Positions 63,202 to 64,000 of a stretch of 64,000 nucleotides of DNA are shown here, piece by piece; the stretch's first letter is position 1, and the number at the start of each line of letters is the position of its first letter. The stretch comes from Formicarius rufipectus (lineage: Eukaryota; Chordata; Aves; Passeriformes; Formicariidae), in contig VXAU01003702.1 of NCBI GenBank assembly GCA_013399695.1, forward strand, positions 956,519-1,020,518, read 5' to 3'. The notes under the pieces were generated by a model, which saw nothing but the letters and a program-made list of their open reading frames with translations, had not been told where the DNA came from and did no database searches. A program made the translations under genes and the position numbers.

Positions 63202-64000
63202 GGCACAGGTAGCACAAGGATGAACTGATCTCACAGTGTGCAAGCAAAAGCATGAAGGCAGACTTGTAGAGGAGAAGAAATGAGACACAAAGGCCCCGCC
63301 ATAGCTGACTGCAGTGTATCAGAGAGCAAGAGGAACACAAAAAGATCCAATCAAACTGCACATCCTTGCCCGGGATCTGCAGCTGATCAGGCTGGCCTCC
63401 CCTACAGACACAGAGGATCCTAAAAAGTGAGACTGCTTTCACAAAAAACAGGTCCCTAGCCCAGGACAGGAAAAACTTACTTGGCCCCAGATATGTAAGA
63501 CCCCAAAGAAGGGACTCTTCACATTACAAACAAAGCCCTGCAAAGAGCACAAGCTCCCACCATCCCTGTAGATAAGTTCAACAACTCCAGACACAGGAAA
63601 ACCCTGTCTGGTAACACTGTAAGTGGAATTCCTTTACCCCTGCTGTCATGCACAACCTGCTCCATGCACAGTGACTGGCTTTCCAAAGGAAACATTTACA
63701 GGGAACACTGCAGTTCAGTCACGTCCATTAGGAAAAAAAACAAATAGTGGGGTTTGTGCATTTTAGTGCTGGCTCATTCTTATCTACCATGCTTCAAAGC
63801 CAGGCCCAGGACAGACTAACACTTTTTCCAGCTCCTGTCCTTGCTGCAGAGCAAGCACTTCACGATACAGTTACAGCCAGTCCAAATGAAACCAGCCAGC
63901 AACTCAATACCCTCATTTTTCTAATTTTAACTGTCAGAAAACAGGAGGGTAAAGTTTCAAAGTTTCCTTCTTGTGTTTATCTGGTGTTTCAGAGGAGCTG

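Larger units (their letters stand above)
1..64000 (-). other. CREB3L2: CREB3L2 locus (gene body, both ends outside window)
   Basis: The whole window lies inside one gene read on the minus strand. Seven coding exons between 3411 and 26118 join in frame to a protein that I recognise as CREB3L2 (BBF2H7). The known family role is that of an ER membrane protein, released by S1P/S2P cleavage in the Golgi, whose cytosolic bZIP part enters the nucleus and activates secretory-pathway genes such as SEC23A, notably in cartilage. Only residues of the cytosolic half are encoded here. The start exon (ending just before the residues HF of exon 2) should lie beyond 64000, and the transmembrane and luminal exons before 1. 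The paralogue CREB3L1 is the main alternative; the segments LIQAEHSYSL and KLEPHEVDQFLN fit CREB3L2 better. Confidence 0.93.
26119..64000 (-). other. CREB3L2 intron 1 (partial, at least 37.9 kb)
   Basis: No exon was found from 26119 to the end of the window. I searched by eye for the reverse complement of the expected first-exon coding sequence (start MEVLESGEQ, then LQWDRKLSELSEP) and saw none, nor the large CpG island expected around the main promoter. Contents are the repeats and motifs listed separately. Stretches such as 26120-29350, 29460-33290, 45330-53770 and 54100-60000 are otherwise single-copy sequence in which I see no gene. Confidence 0.75.

Noticed and set aside
1..64000. CRISPR arrays, prokaryotic operons, tRNA/rRNA genes, endogenous viral genes
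   Set aside because: No regularly spaced repeats, no ribosome-binding-site-led gene strings, no cloverleaf box A/B pattern and no gag/pol/env or LTR signatures were recognised. The sequence is vertebrate intronic DNA.

Overview
The window looks like a piece of a bird nuclear genome. The evidence is one vertebrate gene with small exons and GT-AG introns, a low density of CR1 LINE fragments (several ending in the octamer-like tail typical of avian CR1), a long AGAT microsatellite, and no bacterial or viral gene organisation. The species or order cannot be told from the sequence alone.

The only gene I can support is CREB3L2 (BBF2H7), an ER-anchored bZIP transcription factor, lying on the minus strand. 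Seven consecutive internal coding exons are present: exon 2 (25902-26118), 3 (10974-11140), 4 (9305-9392), 5 (7409-7590), 6 (6562-6708), 7 (4802-4860) and 8 (3411-3479). All six joins keep the reading frame exactly and all have GT-AG borders. Together they encode about 310 residues of the cytosolic, DNA-binding half: the acidic N-terminal activation segment, two lysine-centred IKxE motifs, a TPPSS phosphodegron-like segment, the conserved pre-basic domain, the basic region and most of the leucine zipper. Exon 1 lies beyond position 64000. The exons for the zipper end, the transmembrane helix and the luminal domain lie before position 1.

Layout by region: 1-3410 is intron 8; 3411-11140 holds exons 8 to 3 with short introns of 0.7-1.7 kb; 11141-25901 is the 14.8 kb intron 2; 25902-26118 is exon 2; 26119-64000 is part of intron 1, at least 37.9 kb long. 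Intron 1 carries most of the repeats: CR1 fragments at 25275-25720 (intron 2 side), 34781-34835, 42601-43030, 43830-44113, 44114-44395 and 60010-60345, an ancient CR1/L3-like relic at 39145-40420, and the AGAT array at 29357-29459. It also has two CpG-rich islets (41721-42031 and 47842-47963) that could be regulatory, and a few strong AP-1/NF-E2-type motifs.

The clearest anomaly is technical. A 524-base block (44277-44800) is repeated without differences at 44802-45325, with a single N between the copies, which is the signature of unmerged contig ends. I found no evidence of a new biological system. The best biological leads are the CpG islets as possible alternative promoters, a frame-preserving exon 3+4 cassette with weak donors, and a perfect 15-bp inverted repeat at 18729-18764.
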